Assembly (NCBI GenBank): GCA_963749905.1
Contig: CAVVOF010000006.1
Coordinates: 496,001 to 560,000, forward strand
Direction: 5' to 3'
Length of the DNA: 64,000 nucleotides
From: UBA10649 sp963749905
GTDB taxonomy: Bacteria; Actinomycetota; Actinomycetes; S36-B12
Shown: positions 22,881-31,549 of the stretch, piece by piece
How the letters are laid out: each line of letters begins with the position of its first letter
How positions within the stretch are numbered: the stretch's first letter is position 1
Program-made: the position numbers and the translations under genes
The notes under the pieces: model-generated
What the model saw: only the letters and a program-made list of their open reading frames with translations
What the model was told of the DNA's origin: nothing
The model's database searches: none

Positions 22881-23027
22881 TCAGTCGCCGACCTTGATCA
22901 TCATCGTGACGACGAGGAGGGCGACCAGCGCCACGAACGTGAAGGCGCCGAACACATACGGGGAGACGCCTCCGCCCTCGGCGGCTGCCTCCTCGCTGGC
23001 GAGCACGATGGCGTTGACGACGTGCAT
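22881..23027 (-). CDS. 48-residue single-pass membrane protein
   Basis: This short frame begins at ATG 23027 with GGAGG 6 nt upstream. It codes an acidic N-terminus (ASEEAAAEGGG), one membrane helix (about residues 22-44, VFGAFTFVALVALLVVTMM) and the tail KVGD. Small proteins of this shape are commonly seen between proA and nadD in related actinobacteria, from general knowledge. The function is unknown. It lies 74 nt before nadD on the same strand. Confidence 0.7.
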   Translation of the reverse strand: MHVVNAIVLASEEAAAEGGGVSPYVFGAFTFVALVALLVVTMMIKVGD

Positions 23028-23068
23028 GCGGTCCTCCAGTTCGGCGCTGTCCCCGCGGCGACGGGGAG

Positions 23069-23101
23069 CGTGGCGGACCCACTGTAGCGGCGGGGTCCAC
23101 G
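23069..23101 (-). terminator. hairpin after proA
   Basis: CGTG-GCG-GACCC pairs with GGGTCCACG, leaving a 3 nt bulge, 25 nt past the proA stop and upstream of the 48-residue gene. No U-tract is present; it is moderately convincing as an actinobacterial terminator. Confidence 0.4.
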
Positions 23102-23125
23102 CGTGGGCCCACTCTAGCCACCTCG

Positions 23126-24418
23126 CTACCCGCGAATGTGCCCGTCGCCCGTGACCACATAGGTCGTGGTCGTCAGCTCGGTCAGGCCCATGGGCCCGCG
23201 TGCATGCAGCTTCTGGGTGGAGATGCCGATCTCGGCGCCGAACCCGAACTCGGCGCCGTCGGTGAACCGAGTGGACGCGTTGATCATGACCGCGGCCGCG
23301 TCCACCCCGGACACGAATCGGCGGATAGCGGTCTCGCTGTCGCTGACGATGGCCTCGGTGTGACCGGACGACCACCGGCGGATGTGGTCGACGGCCGCAT
23401 CGACGCTGTCCACGATGCCTGCGGCGATGTCCAGCGAGTAGTACTCGGCCGCCCAGTCCTCGTCCGTCACGTCCTCGAACGACACCCCGGTGCCAGTCGC
23501 GCGAGCGGCCATCTCCGCGTCCCCGTGCACCGTCACGCCGGCCTCCTTGAGCGCGACGAGTGCGCGCGGCAGGAACTCGTCCGCGATCGCCCGGTGCACC
23601 AGGAAGGTCTCGGCTGCGTTGCACACGCTGACCCGCTGGGCCTTGCTGTTCAGCAGGATCGCGATCGCCTTGTCGACGTCGGCATGCTCGTCGACGTACA
23701 CGTGGCAGTTGCCCACTCCGGTCTCGATCACGGGCACCGTCGAGTTGTCGACGACGTTGCGAATCAGCCCCTCGCCTCCGCGCGGGATGATCACGTCCAC
23801 CAGCCCGCGCGCCGTCATCAGGTGGGTGACCGATTCGTGGGTCTGCCCGGGCACCTGCTGCACCGCATCGGCGGGCAGCCCGGCAGCCACCAGCGCATCG
23901 CGCATGACGGCGATCAGCGCGGCGTTGCTCGCCGCGGCGGATGACGAGCCGCGCAGGAGGGCCGCGTTGCCGCTCTTCAGGCACAGTCCGGCGGCGTCGA
24001 CGGTGACGTTGGGACGGGCCTCGTAGATCATGCCGACGACCCCGAGCGGAACCCGCACCTGCCGGACCTGCAGCCCGTTCGGCAGCGTGTAGCCGCGGAT
24101 CACTTCACCCACCGGATCCGGGAGCGCGGCGACGTCGCGCAGGGCCTGCGCGATGGCGGCGATCCGGGCGGGACTGAGGGTCAGCCGATCGACCAGTGCG
24201 GCCGACGTGCCGGAGGCCTTCGCCCGCTCGACGTCGCCTCGATTGGCCTCGACGATCTCCTCGGCCGCGGCGTCCAGTGCGTCGGCCATCGCCCGCAGGG
24301 CGGCATCCTTCTCATCGCGCGTCAGTCGCCGCAGCTCGGTCGCGGCGACCTTCGCGCGGCGGGCCGCCTCCCGCACCTGCCCGCGCTCGTCGACGGCCGA
24401 TTCCACCATCTGGGTCAT
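23126..24418 (-). CDS. proA: gamma-glutamyl phosphate reductase
   Basis: This 430-residue NADPH-dependent enzyme reduces gamma-glutamyl phosphate to the semialdehyde, the second step of proline synthesis. It has the aldehyde-dehydrogenase-like fold, with catalytic Cys266 in RVSVCNAAET, the substrate region RPNVTVDAAGLCLKSGNA and the C-terminal motif EFGFGAEIGISTQKLHARGP. Length is typical. proB, the preceding enzyme, is upstream on the same strand with one small gene between them. Confidence 0.95.
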   Translation of the reverse strand: MTQMVESAVDERGQVREAARRAKVAATELRRLTRDEKDAALRAMADALDAAAEEIVEANRGDVERAKASGTSAALVDRLTLSPARIAAIAQALRDVAALPDPVGEVIRGYTLPNGLQVRQVRVPLGVVGMIYEARPNVTVDAAGLCLKSGNAALLRGSSSAAASNAALIAVMRDALVAAGLPADAVQQVPGQTHESVTHLMTARGLVDVIIPRGGEGLIRNVVDNSTVPVIETGVGNCHVYVDEHADVDKAIAILLNSKAQRVSVCNAAETFLVHRAIADEFLPRALVALKEAGVTVHGDAEMAARATGTGVSFEDVTDEDWAAEYYSLDIAAGIVDSVDAAVDHIRRWSSGHTEAIVSDSETAIRRFVSGVDAAAVMINASTRFTDGAEFGFGAEIGISTQKLHARGPMGLTELTTTTYVVTGDGHIRG

Positions 24419-24467
24419 GCACCGACCCTACCGAGCGGATGGGCGCCGCTCACGCGGCCGCCGCCCG

Positions 24468-24863
24468 TCAGAAGGGGGTGACCCGCCCGGTCGCGACCAG
24501 GCCCGGCTGCTCGTGGATGAACCGTCCGCGGCGATGGAAGGTGTCCCGGTCCACCACCTCGACGCCCACCACCCGCCAGCGGGGCAACTGCGAGGACACG
24601 ATGTGCTCATCCCACAGCAGCACCGCCATGCGCAGCGCCGTGGCCACGTCCGTGGCCTCCTCCCAGTACCGCACCTCGGCCCGATCAGCCGCATAGCGCC
24701 CGGAGAGCAGGAACGGGTGCTCGTGGCTCAGCCGCTCGAGGGCTGCCCTGATCTCAGGCTCCGGAATGGCGCCGCCGGCCACGGTCAGGGTGATGTGCCA
24801 CATGGACCGGGTGTCGGGCGCATCGGCGGTGCCGACGACGCGCAGGGGTCCGGTGCTGTCCAT
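24468..24863 (-). CDS. conserved protein between proB and proA, unknown function
   Basis: I do not recognise this 131-residue protein. It has no signal peptide or membrane helix. It contains a beta-alpha pattern (MWHITLTVAGGAIPEPEIRA, then LERLSHEHPFLLSGRYAA) and a Trp-rich middle (VRYWEEA), suggestive of a small ferredoxin-like fold. Three start codons in a row (GTG 24869, ATG 24866, ATG 24863) follow AGGGG; the last is best spaced. Its place between proB and proA suggests co-transcription, but nothing ties it to proline synthesis. Confidence 0.6.
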   Translation of the reverse strand: MDSTGPLRVVGTADAPDTRSMWHITLTVAGGAIPEPEIRAALERLSHEHPFLLSGRYAADRAEVRYWEEATDVATALRMAVLLWDEHIVSSQLPRWRVVGVEVVDRDTFHRRGRFIHEQPGLVATGRVTPF

Positions 24864-24890
24864 CATCACCCCCTGCGGTGATCTCGTGGG

Positions 24891-26015
24891 TCAGCCCGAC
24901 AGCACCACCAGGTCGTCACGATGGACGACCTCGCGCTCATATGCCGGACCGAGCTCGCGTGCCAGTTCCCGAGTGGAGCGTCCGAGCAGGCCCGGAAGCT
25001 CCGTCGCATCAAAGTTGACCAGACCTCGCGCCACCGTGTTGCCGTTTTGATCCATAAGGTCAACCGGATCGCCGGCCGTGAACGAGCCCTCGATGGCGGT
25101 GATGCCGGCGGGCAGGAGGGATTTCCGGCGCTGCACGACTGCTTCGACGGCGCCGGGATCGAGTACGAGTCGTCCTCGCGCAGCCGTGGCATGGGCGAGC
25201 CAGAGCAGCCGGGAGGACGTGCGCCGGCCGGTCGGGTGGAACACGGTGCCGATCTGCGCCTTCGCCAGCGCCTCGTCGACGCGGGCCGCGGACGTGAGCA
25301 GGACCGGGATACCGGCTGCGGTGGCGATGCTCGCCGCCTCCACCTTCGTGGACATGCCGCCGAGACCGACCCCGGCAGCGCCGGTGCCCCCGATCCGCAC
25401 CCCGGCGAGGTCCGCCGGACCGCGCACCTCGTCGATCAACGAAGAGCCCGGCTGCATGGGCGGCCCGTCGTACAGCCCGTCCACGTCGGACAGCAGCACG
25501 AGGGCGTCCGCCTGGACGACATGGGCGACGAGGGCGGCCAGTCGGTCGTTGTCGCCGAACCGGATCTCGTCGGTGGCCACCGTGTCGTTCTCGTTGACGA
25601 TCGGCACGATGCCCAGGTCGAGCAGCCGGAACAGGGTGCGCTGCGCGTTGCGGTAGTGGGTGCGCCGCACGACGTCGTCCGCGGTGAGCAGCACCTGCCC
25701 GACGACCAGGTCGTGCTCGGCGAACGAGCGGCTGTACTGCGCCACGAGCATCCCCTGCCCGACCGAGGCGGCCGCCTGCTGGGTGGCAAGATCACGCGGC
25801 CGACGGGTCAGGCCGAGGTTGGGGAACCCGGTCGCGATGGCGCCGCTCGACACGAGCACCACCTGGTGTCCGGAGCGGCGACGGCCGGCGATCTGCCGGA
25901 CGAGTGCCTCGATGCGGCTGATGTCCAGACCGCCCCCGGGCTGCGTCAGCGAGGACGAGCCCACCTTGACGACGACCCGCGGGGCTTCGGCGATCTGCCG
26001 CCGGACCTCGGACAT
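24891..26015 (-). CDS. proB: glutamate 5-kinase
   Basis: This 374-residue kinase phosphorylates glutamate in the first step of proline synthesis and is normally inhibited by proline. The amino-acid-kinase domain begins VVVKVGSSSLT, with SSGAIATG, NENDTVATDEIRFGDND and GGMSTKVEAA. A C-terminal PUA domain (from about 280, SLLPAGITAIEG) is present, as in full-length bacterial forms. ATG 26015 lies 2 nt after the obgE stop with GGAGG upstream, so it follows obgE closely. Confidence 0.94.
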   Translation of the reverse strand: MSEVRRQIAEAPRVVVKVGSSSLTQPGGGLDISRIEALVRQIAGRRRSGHQVVLVSSGAIATGFPNLGLTRRPRDLATQQAAASVGQGMLVAQYSRSFAEHDLVVGQVLLTADDVVRRTHYRNAQRTLFRLLDLGIVPIVNENDTVATDEIRFGDNDRLAALVAHVVQADALVLLSDVDGLYDGPPMQPGSSLIDEVRGPADLAGVRIGGTGAAGVGLGGMSTKVEAASIATAAGIPVLLTSAARVDEALAKAQIGTVFHPTGRRTSSRLLWLAHATAARGRLVLDPGAVEAVVQRRKSLLPAGITAIEGSFTAGDPVDLMDQNGNTVARGLVNFDATELPGLLGRSTRELARELGPAYEREVVHRDDLVVLSG

Positions 26016-26017
26016 CC

Positions 26018-27424
26018 CTATGCGCCTCCATCCGGCGTCTCGTCCCGCGCTGCTCCGGGGAACTCGTCCAGCCGGGCCTCCAGGCGGACGTCGCTGCCCC
26101 GCGGCCCGGCGTGCGGCGCCACCCCCGCATGCAGGGAGGGCTGCCAGTCGAAGACGACGGCGTTCTCGACCGGACCGATCATCACGGTGCATCCCGGCGT
26201 GGCCCCCACCTCGATGAGGCGGTCCTCGACGCCGAGCCGGGCCAGCCGGTCCGCGAGGTAGCCGACGGCCTCGTCGTTGCTGAAGTCGGTCTGGCGAACC
26301 CAGCGCTCGGGCCGGCTGCCCCGCACTCGGTAGCCGTCCGGCTCCTCGGTGACCGTGAAGCCGGCGTCGTCCACTGCTCGCGGGGTGATGACGACGCGCT
26401 CCGGCTCGTCGACGACCTGTGCAGCGCGCGCCTGCATGACCCGCTCGGCCATGGCGAAGGACAGCGGCCGCAGCCCCTCATGCGTGGCGGCGGAGATCTC
26501 GTAGACCGGGTAGCCGCGCTCCTCGAGGATCGGGCGCACCAGGTCGGCCAGCACGCGCGCATCGGGGACGTCGATCTTGTTCAGCGCGACGATCCGCGGC
26601 CGATCGCCGAGCCCGCCGTACTGAGCGAGCTCCTGCTCGATGATGTCGAGATCGTCGATCGGATCCCGGCCGGGCTCCATGGTGGCGCAGTCGAGCACGT
26701 GCACCAGCACGCTGCAGCGCTCGACGTGCCTGAGGAACTCCAGGCCCAGCCCCTTGCCCTGGCTGGCCCCGGGGATCAGGCCCGGCACGTCGGCCATCGT
26801 GAACACGACCTCGCCCGCGGTGACGACACCGAGGTTCGGAACCAGCGTGGTGAACGGGTAGTCGGCGATCTTCGGGCGCGCCGCGGACATCGCGGCCACG
26901 ACGCTGGACTTGCCAGCGCTCGGGAACCCGACCAGCGCCACATCCGCCACCGTCTTGAGCTCGAGCACCACGTCGCGACGGTCCCCCGGCTCGCCCAGCA
27001 GTGCGAATCCCGGGGCCTTGCGACGCGGGGAGGCGAGGGCAGCGTTGCCCAGCCCACCGCGGCCGCCCTGGGCCAGCACGAACGAGGCGCCGGGGCCGAC
27101 CAGGTCGGCGAGGATCTCGCCGTCGGGCGACGTCACGACGGTGCCGCTGGGCACGCGCAGGACGATGTCGGCGCCTTCCGCGCCGTTGCGGTTCGAGCCC
27201 TGCCCCGGCTTGCCGTTGCCGGCCTTGCGGTGCGGACCGTGATGGAACTCGAGCAGGGTCGTCACGCCCGGATCGACCACAGCGACGACGTTGCCGCCCC
27301 GGCCGCCATTGCCACCGTCGGGGCCACCGAGCGGCTTGAACTTCTCGCGGAGGACCGAGACGCAGCCGTTGCCGCCGTCGCCGCCCTGGGCATGCAGGAC
27401 GACTCGATCGACGAAGGTGGCCAC
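26018..27424 (-). CDS. obgE: GTPase ObgE/CgtA
   Basis: This 468-residue GTPase acts in 50S ribosome assembly and stress control. It has the Gly-rich Obg domain (GGPDGGNGGRGGNV), the G domain with GFPSAGKSS, DVPGLIPGA and NKIDVPD, and a C-terminal OCT domain (from about 340). I chose GTG 27424, which gives the usual N-terminus ATFVDRVVLHAQ and sits 9 nt after GAAAGG. ATG 27433 directly touches that site. It follows rpmA after a terminator-like hairpin. Confidence 0.93.
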   Translation of the reverse strand: MATFVDRVVLHAQGGDGGNGCVSVLREKFKPLGGPDGGNGGRGGNVVAVVDPGVTTLLEFHHGPHRKAGNGKPGQGSNRNGAEGADIVLRVPSGTVVTSPDGEILADLVGPGASFVLAQGGRGGLGNAALASPRRKAPGFALLGEPGDRRDVVLELKTVADVALVGFPSAGKSSVVAAMSAARPKIADYPFTTLVPNLGVVTAGEVVFTMADVPGLIPGASQGKGLGLEFLRHVERCSVLVHVLDCATMEPGRDPIDDLDIIEQELAQYGGLGDRPRIVALNKIDVPDARVLADLVRPILEERGYPVYEISAATHEGLRPLSFAMAERVMQARAAQVVDEPERVVITPRAVDDAGFTVTEEPDGYRVRGSRPERWVRQTDFSNDEAVGYLADRLARLGVEDRLIEVGATPGCTVMIGPVENAVVFDWQPSLHAGVAPHAGPRGSDVRLEARLDEFPGAARDETPDGGA

Positions 27425-27494
27425 GGCCGCCATCCTTTCAGGTTGCGGGACTCGGACGACGACGTGCCGTCGCCGTCGGGACTCCCGTCAAGCG

Positions 27495-27533
27495 CGAAGG
27501 GAGGGGCAGGCCACCGGCCCGCCCCTCCCTTCG
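27495..27533 (-). terminator. hairpin between rpmA and obgE
   Basis: CGAAGGGAGGGGC and its exact complement form a perfect 13 bp stem around a 13 nt loop, 15 nt past the rpmA stop. No U-tract follows. It could end or attenuate ribosomal-protein transcription before obgE. Confidence 0.65.
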
Positions 27534-27548
27534 AGGTGTCTGGTGCTG

Positions 27549-27803
27549 CTACTCGGCAGCGACGATGCTCACGACCCGACGGCCACGAGCGGTGCCGAAC
27601 TGCACATGGCCGGCCGAGAGGGCGAACAGGGTGTCGTCCCCACCGCGGCCCACGTTGGTGCCGGGGTGGAAGTGGGTGCCGCGCTGGCGGACGATGATCT
27701 CGCCGGCGCTGACGAGCTGGCCGCCGAAGCGCTTGACGCCGAGGCGCTGCGCGTTGGAGTCGCGGCCGTTGCGGGTGCTGGACGCGCCCTTCTTGTGTGC
27801 CAT
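27549..27803 (-). CDS. rpmA: 50S ribosomal protein L27
   Basis: This 84-residue L27 begins MAHKKGASSTRNGRDSNAQR and contains the conserved GGQLVSAGEIIVRQRGTHFHPG. It sits near the peptidyl-transferase centre. There is no cleavable Firmicutes-type N-terminal extension. It follows rplU by 6 nt with GGGGAAG as ribosome site, so the two are co-translated. Confidence 0.97.
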   Translation of the reverse strand: MAHKKGASSTRNGRDSNAQRLGVKRFGGQLVSAGEIIVRQRGTHFHPGTNVGRGGDDTLFALSAGHVQFGTARGRRVVSIVAAE

Positions 27804-27809
27804 GTCAGC

Positions 27810-28124
27810 TCACTTCCCCGGGGTGATGTCGGTGACCTTGACCGCGGTGAGCTCCTGACGGTGCCCCTGGCGACGGCGGTAGCCGGTCTTGTTCTTGTAC
27901 TTGAGGATGTCGATCTTGGGGCCACGGTGGTGGTCGACGATCTCCGCCGTGACGCTGGCCTTGGCCAGGACTGCGGGATCCGAGGTCACCGCGGTGCCGT
28001 CGACGAGGAGCAGGACCGGCAGCGCGAGCGATGCGCCGGGCTCACCCGCCTGACGATCGAGCACAACGACGTCGCCGACCGCGACCTTCTCTTGCCGGCC
28101 GCCGGCGCGAACGATGGCGTACAC
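27810..28124 (-). CDS. rplU: 50S ribosomal protein L21
   Basis: This 104-residue L21 begins YAIVRAGGRQEKVAVGD and ends with the RNA-binding tail YKNKTGYRRRQGHRQ. Two GTG codons are adjacent; 28124 is 6 nt from AGGAG and gives the usual YAIV start. The order rne-rplU-rpmA-obgE is typical for actinobacteria. The 83 nt between rne and rplU hold a weak GC-rich hairpin only. Confidence 0.96.
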   Translation of the reverse strand: MYAIVRAGGRQEKVAVGDVVVLDRQAGEPGASLALPVLLLVDGTAVTSDPAVLAKASVTAEIVDHHRGPKIDILKYKNKTGYRRRQGHRQELTAVKVTDITPGK

Positions 28125-28207
28125 CACTTACTCCTGTCAGTCTGGAAGCACCGCGGGCAACGGCCCGAGGCACGAGGATCAAGAATACGGACGCGGGTCC
28201 GCGACGG

Positions 28208-30649
28208 TCAAACCGGGTCGGTCTCCGCTGTGACCTCGGTCACCTCGTCGACCGCCTCCACATCGTCGGCCACCTCATCGATCACGTCCGCCTCGACCTC
28301 GATCTCGGCTTCAGTGGTGACGTCGAGGTCCTCGACGAGGTCGTCCTCGGCAGCGGGAGCCTCCTCCGCCTCGGCACCGTTGCCGGCCAGCGCCCGCGCC
28401 GCCGCTTCCGCCGGATCCACGAATCCGGCCGGCTTGCGCCCACGCGGGGACTCATGGTGATGCTCGTCAGCATGCAGGGACACGCGGATGCCGCGGCCGT
28501 TGCAGTGGTCGCAGTTCTCCGAGAAGGACTCCAGCAGGCCCGAGCCGATCCGCTTGCGGGTCATCTGCACGAGCCCCAGCGACGTGACCTCGGCCACCTG
28601 GTGCTTGGTCCGGTCCCGGCCCAGGCATTCGACCAGCCGCCGCAGCACGAGGTCGCGGTTGCTCTCCAGGACCATGTCGATGAAGTCGACGACGATGATG
28701 CCGCCGATGTCCCGCAGCCGGAGCTGGCGGACGATCTCCTCGGCCGCCTCCAGGTTGTTGCGGGTGACCGTCTGCTCGAGGTTGCCGCCCTGGCCGGTGA
28801 ACTTGCCGGTGTTGACGTCGACGACCGTCATCGCCTCGGTGCGGTCGATGACCAGCGAGCCGCCGGACGGGAGGTAGACCTTGCGGTCGAGAGCCTTCAT
28901 CAGCTGCTCGTCCACGCGGTACTCCGCGAACAGGTCCTTGCCGTCGACCCAGTGCTGCAGTCGGTCGGCGAGATCCGGAGCGACGGCGCCGATGTAGGCG
29001 CTGATCGAGGTCCACGCGGTGTCGCCCGCGACGACGAGCGACTTCACGTCCTCGTTGAAGATGTCACGGACGACCTTGATCGCCAGGTCGGGCTCGCTGT
29101 AGAGCAGTGCCGGCGGCGACGCCGACTTGGCGGCCGCCGTGATGTCCTCCCACTGCGCCTGCAGTCGGGCGACGTCCTGCTCGAGCGACTCCTCTGGCGC
29201 GCCTTCGGCCGCAGTGCGGACGATGACGCCGGCATCCTCGGGCATGACCCGCTTCAGGATCGACTTCAGGCGGCTGCGCTCGGTGTCGGGCAGCTTGCGA
29301 CTGATGCCGGTCATCGAGCCGTCCGGCACGAAGACCAGGAACCGGCCCGGGAGCGAGATCTGGCTGGTCAGCCGGGCACCCTTCTGCCCGACCGGGTCCT
29401 TGGTGACCTGCACGAGCACGGGATCGCCCGACTTGAGCGCGAACTCGATGCGCTTGGGCTGGCCTTCGAGCCCCGCCGCGTCCCAGTTCACCTCGCCGGC
29501 GTAGAGCACGGCGTTGCGGCCGCGACCGATGTCGACGAAGGCGGCCTCCATGCTGGGGAGCACGTTCTGCACCCGGCCGAGGTAGACGTTGCCGACCATC
29601 GAGCTCGCCGAGCCCCGGGTCACGTAGTGCTCCACGAGGACGCCGTCCTCGAGCACCGCGATCTGGGTGCGGTCGCCCTGCTGCCGGACCGCCATGACGC
29701 GGTCGACCGACTCACGCCGGGCGAGGAACTCCGCCTCGGTCAGGATGGGGGCGCGCCGCCGGCCGGCCTCGCGACCCTCGCGACGACGCTGCTTCTTGGC
29801 CTCGAGGCGCGTGGATCCCTTGAGCGACGTGACGTCGTCGCGGCCTGACGAACGGGGCTCGCGCACCCGGACGACGGTGTTCGGCGGATCGTCGGGCGAC
29901 ATGTCGGAGTCACCGTCACCGCCACGACGGCGACGGCGACGACGACGCTTGGAGGCCGGGGAATCGGCATCCTCGCCCTCGCCGGCCTCGTCACGGTCGA
30001 CATCAGTGCCGGACTCGATGTCTTCGCCGTCCTCGCCCTCTTCGCCGGTGCGACGCTTGCGCCCGCGACCGCCGCGGCGGCGACGGCGACGCCGGCCGGC
30101 CTCGCCCTCCTCGCCGGGCTCCTCGCCGGCTTCGTCGGCAGCAGCCGACTCCTCGGACTCGCCGGCCTCCTCGGAGGGGGCGGGCTGGGCCGCGACGGCC
30201 TTCTTTCGGGTTCGCTTGGCCCTCGGTGCCGGCTCGGCGGCGTCGACGTCCGGAGCCTGGAAGATGGGGGCGATCGGGGCCGCCGTGCTCATCCGGGCGG
30301 CGTCGCCGTCCTCGGGGGACGAGGTGGCCGCTGCGGGCTTGGCCGCGGCCTTCTTTCGGGTCCGCTTGGCCGGCGGCTTCTCGGCGCTCGGCTCTGTCGG
30401 CTCGGGTGCCGCATCGGGCTCGGCGGTCTTCTTCGTGCTCTTTCGGGTGGTCTTGCGGGCCGCCTTCGGCTTCTCGTCGGTGGCGGCGGGTGTCGCCTCG
30501 GCCACGGTGACCGGCTCGGGGGCCGCGGCGGGCGGTCCGGCGGGGCGGCTGGCCGCCCGGCGTCGGGTGCGCTTCGCGGTGGCGGTGGTCAGGTCCGAGG
30601 ACTCGGCGGTTGCGGCTGCCTCAGGGGAATCGGTGCTCTTGTCGACCAT
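28208..30649 (-). CDS. rne: ribonuclease E/G
   Basis: This 813-residue endoribonuclease processes rRNA and starts mRNA decay. The N-terminal 280 residues are a disordered Ala/Lys/Arg/Glu-rich extension with two runs of seven to eight Arg. The catalytic part has an S1 domain (SMVGNVYLGRVQNVLPSMEAAFVDIG) and the Asp-containing metal-site motifs VVDVNTGKF and IIVVDFIDM. The zinc-link is CDHCNGRG. An acidic C-terminal tail follows. Moving the disordered extension to the N-terminus is usual for actinobacterial enzymes. ATG 30649 has GAGGAG upstream. Confidence 0.93.
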   Translation of the reverse strand: MVDKSTDSPEAAATAESSDLTTATAKRTRRRAASRPAGPPAAAPEPVTVAEATPAATDEKPKAARKTTRKSTKKTAEPDAAPEPTEPSAEKPPAKRTRKKAAAKPAAATSSPEDGDAARMSTAAPIAPIFQAPDVDAAEPAPRAKRTRKKAVAAQPAPSEEAGESEESAAADEAGEEPGEEGEAGRRRRRRRGGRGRKRRTGEEGEDGEDIESGTDVDRDEAGEGEDADSPASKRRRRRRRRGGDGDSDMSPDDPPNTVVRVREPRSSGRDDVTSLKGSTRLEAKKQRRREGREAGRRRAPILTEAEFLARRESVDRVMAVRQQGDRTQIAVLEDGVLVEHYVTRGSASSMVGNVYLGRVQNVLPSMEAAFVDIGRGRNAVLYAGEVNWDAAGLEGQPKRIEFALKSGDPVLVQVTKDPVGQKGARLTSQISLPGRFLVFVPDGSMTGISRKLPDTERSRLKSILKRVMPEDAGVIVRTAAEGAPEESLEQDVARLQAQWEDITAAAKSASPPALLYSEPDLAIKVVRDIFNEDVKSLVVAGDTAWTSISAYIGAVAPDLADRLQHWVDGKDLFAEYRVDEQLMKALDRKVYLPSGGSLVIDRTEAMTVVDVNTGKFTGQGGNLEQTVTRNNLEAAEEIVRQLRLRDIGGIIVVDFIDMVLESNRDLVLRRLVECLGRDRTKHQVAEVTSLGLVQMTRKRIGSGLLESFSENCDHCNGRGIRVSLHADEHHHESPRGRKPAGFVDPAEAAARALAGNGAEAEEAPAAEDDLVEDLDVTTEAEIEVEADVIDEVADDVEAVDEVTEVTAETDPV

Positions 30650-30808
30650 GCGGTCGTACTCCTCAATGACGCACGCCGGGCGATCCCGGTGCTGCGCGCC
30701 TCTCGTGCGAAGGAACTCGCCCTCGCAAAGCCTTCAGGGTCACGGCGTGGGGCGCGCGCTGGGCGCGACCGCCTCACTCCGCCGACGACGTCCCTACCTC
30801 GGTCCGTC

Positions 30809-31549
30809 CTAGTTCACCCGGTCAGGGGCCAACGGGTCCGTGACCGAGGTGCCGGCTTCGTCGAGTGGTCCCTGTGCCAGCCGGGTCACCCGAGGGGGTT
30901 TCGGCGGCGCGAGGTCGGCCACACGGTGAAGCGCGGACAGGATGTCGTCGGGTCGAACGGCCGGGGTTCCGTGCCGAACAACCAGGTCGAGTATCGCACA
31001 GTCGGCCGGGTCGGGTGCGCGCGACACCGAAGCCGAGATGACTGCGGCCCGGGAATCGAAGGATCGACGCCCGTTCTTCGTCATCCGATCGACGATCACC
31101 TCGTCCTGCGCGAGGAAGGCGTCGACCGCCGCGCCCAGCTCGACCTCGTCCACCCCGGGCAGCTCGATCAGCCACGCGCTGGCCTCGAGCCGGTTGGCGA
31201 AGTCGGATGTGATCGCCTCGACGACCTCGACCACGTCTAGGCCCGGCGGCAGTGCCGCGTCCAGCGCGTCCCGAACCGCATCCGGATCACACCGCTGGGC
31301 CACCCCGAGCTCGACATACTCGGCCTCGCTGGCCACGCCGGTGGGCGCGGAGTTGGCGTAGGAAACCTTCGGGTGCGGCGAGAACCCGCCGCTGTAGGCC
31401 ATCGGCACGTCGGCCCGACGCAACGCCCGCTCGAGTGCCCGCTGGAAGTCGCGGTGGCTCGAGAACCGCAGCCGGCCGCGCTTGGCGTAGCGCAGGCGGA
31501 GCTTCTGTACGGGCGGTGCGTTGTCCCGGTTCGGCGACAGCCTGGCCAT
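30809..31549 (-). CDS. TIGR03936 family protein, partner of radical SAM gene
   Basis: This 246-residue protein starts QKLRLRYAKRGRLRFSSHRDF near residue 12 and has AYSGGFSPHPKVSYA, both hallmarks of TIGR03936/DUF2344. In many bacteria the domain is fused to, or adjacent to, a TIGR03960 radical SAM protein, as here. ATG 31549 overlaps the stop of that gene (ATGA). Its activity is not known; the pairing suggests it helps the radical SAM enzyme or handles its RNA or protein substrate. Confidence 0.85.
   Translation of the reverse strand: MARLSPNRDNAPPVQKLRLRYAKRGRLRFSSHRDFQRALERALRRADVPMAYSGGFSPHPKVSYANSAPTGVASEAEYVELGVAQRCDPDAVRDALDAALPPGLDVVEVVEAITSDFANRLEASAWLIELPGVDEVELGAAVDAFLAQDEVIVDRMTKNGRRSFDSRAAVISASVSRAPDPADCAILDLVVRHGTPAVRPDDILSALHRVADLAPPKPPRVTRLAQGPLDEAGTSVTDPLAPDRVN

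Noticed and set aside
28031..29848. 605-codon open frame antisense to rne
   Set aside because: Same effect of codon bias. The minus-strand RNase E/G is unmistakable.
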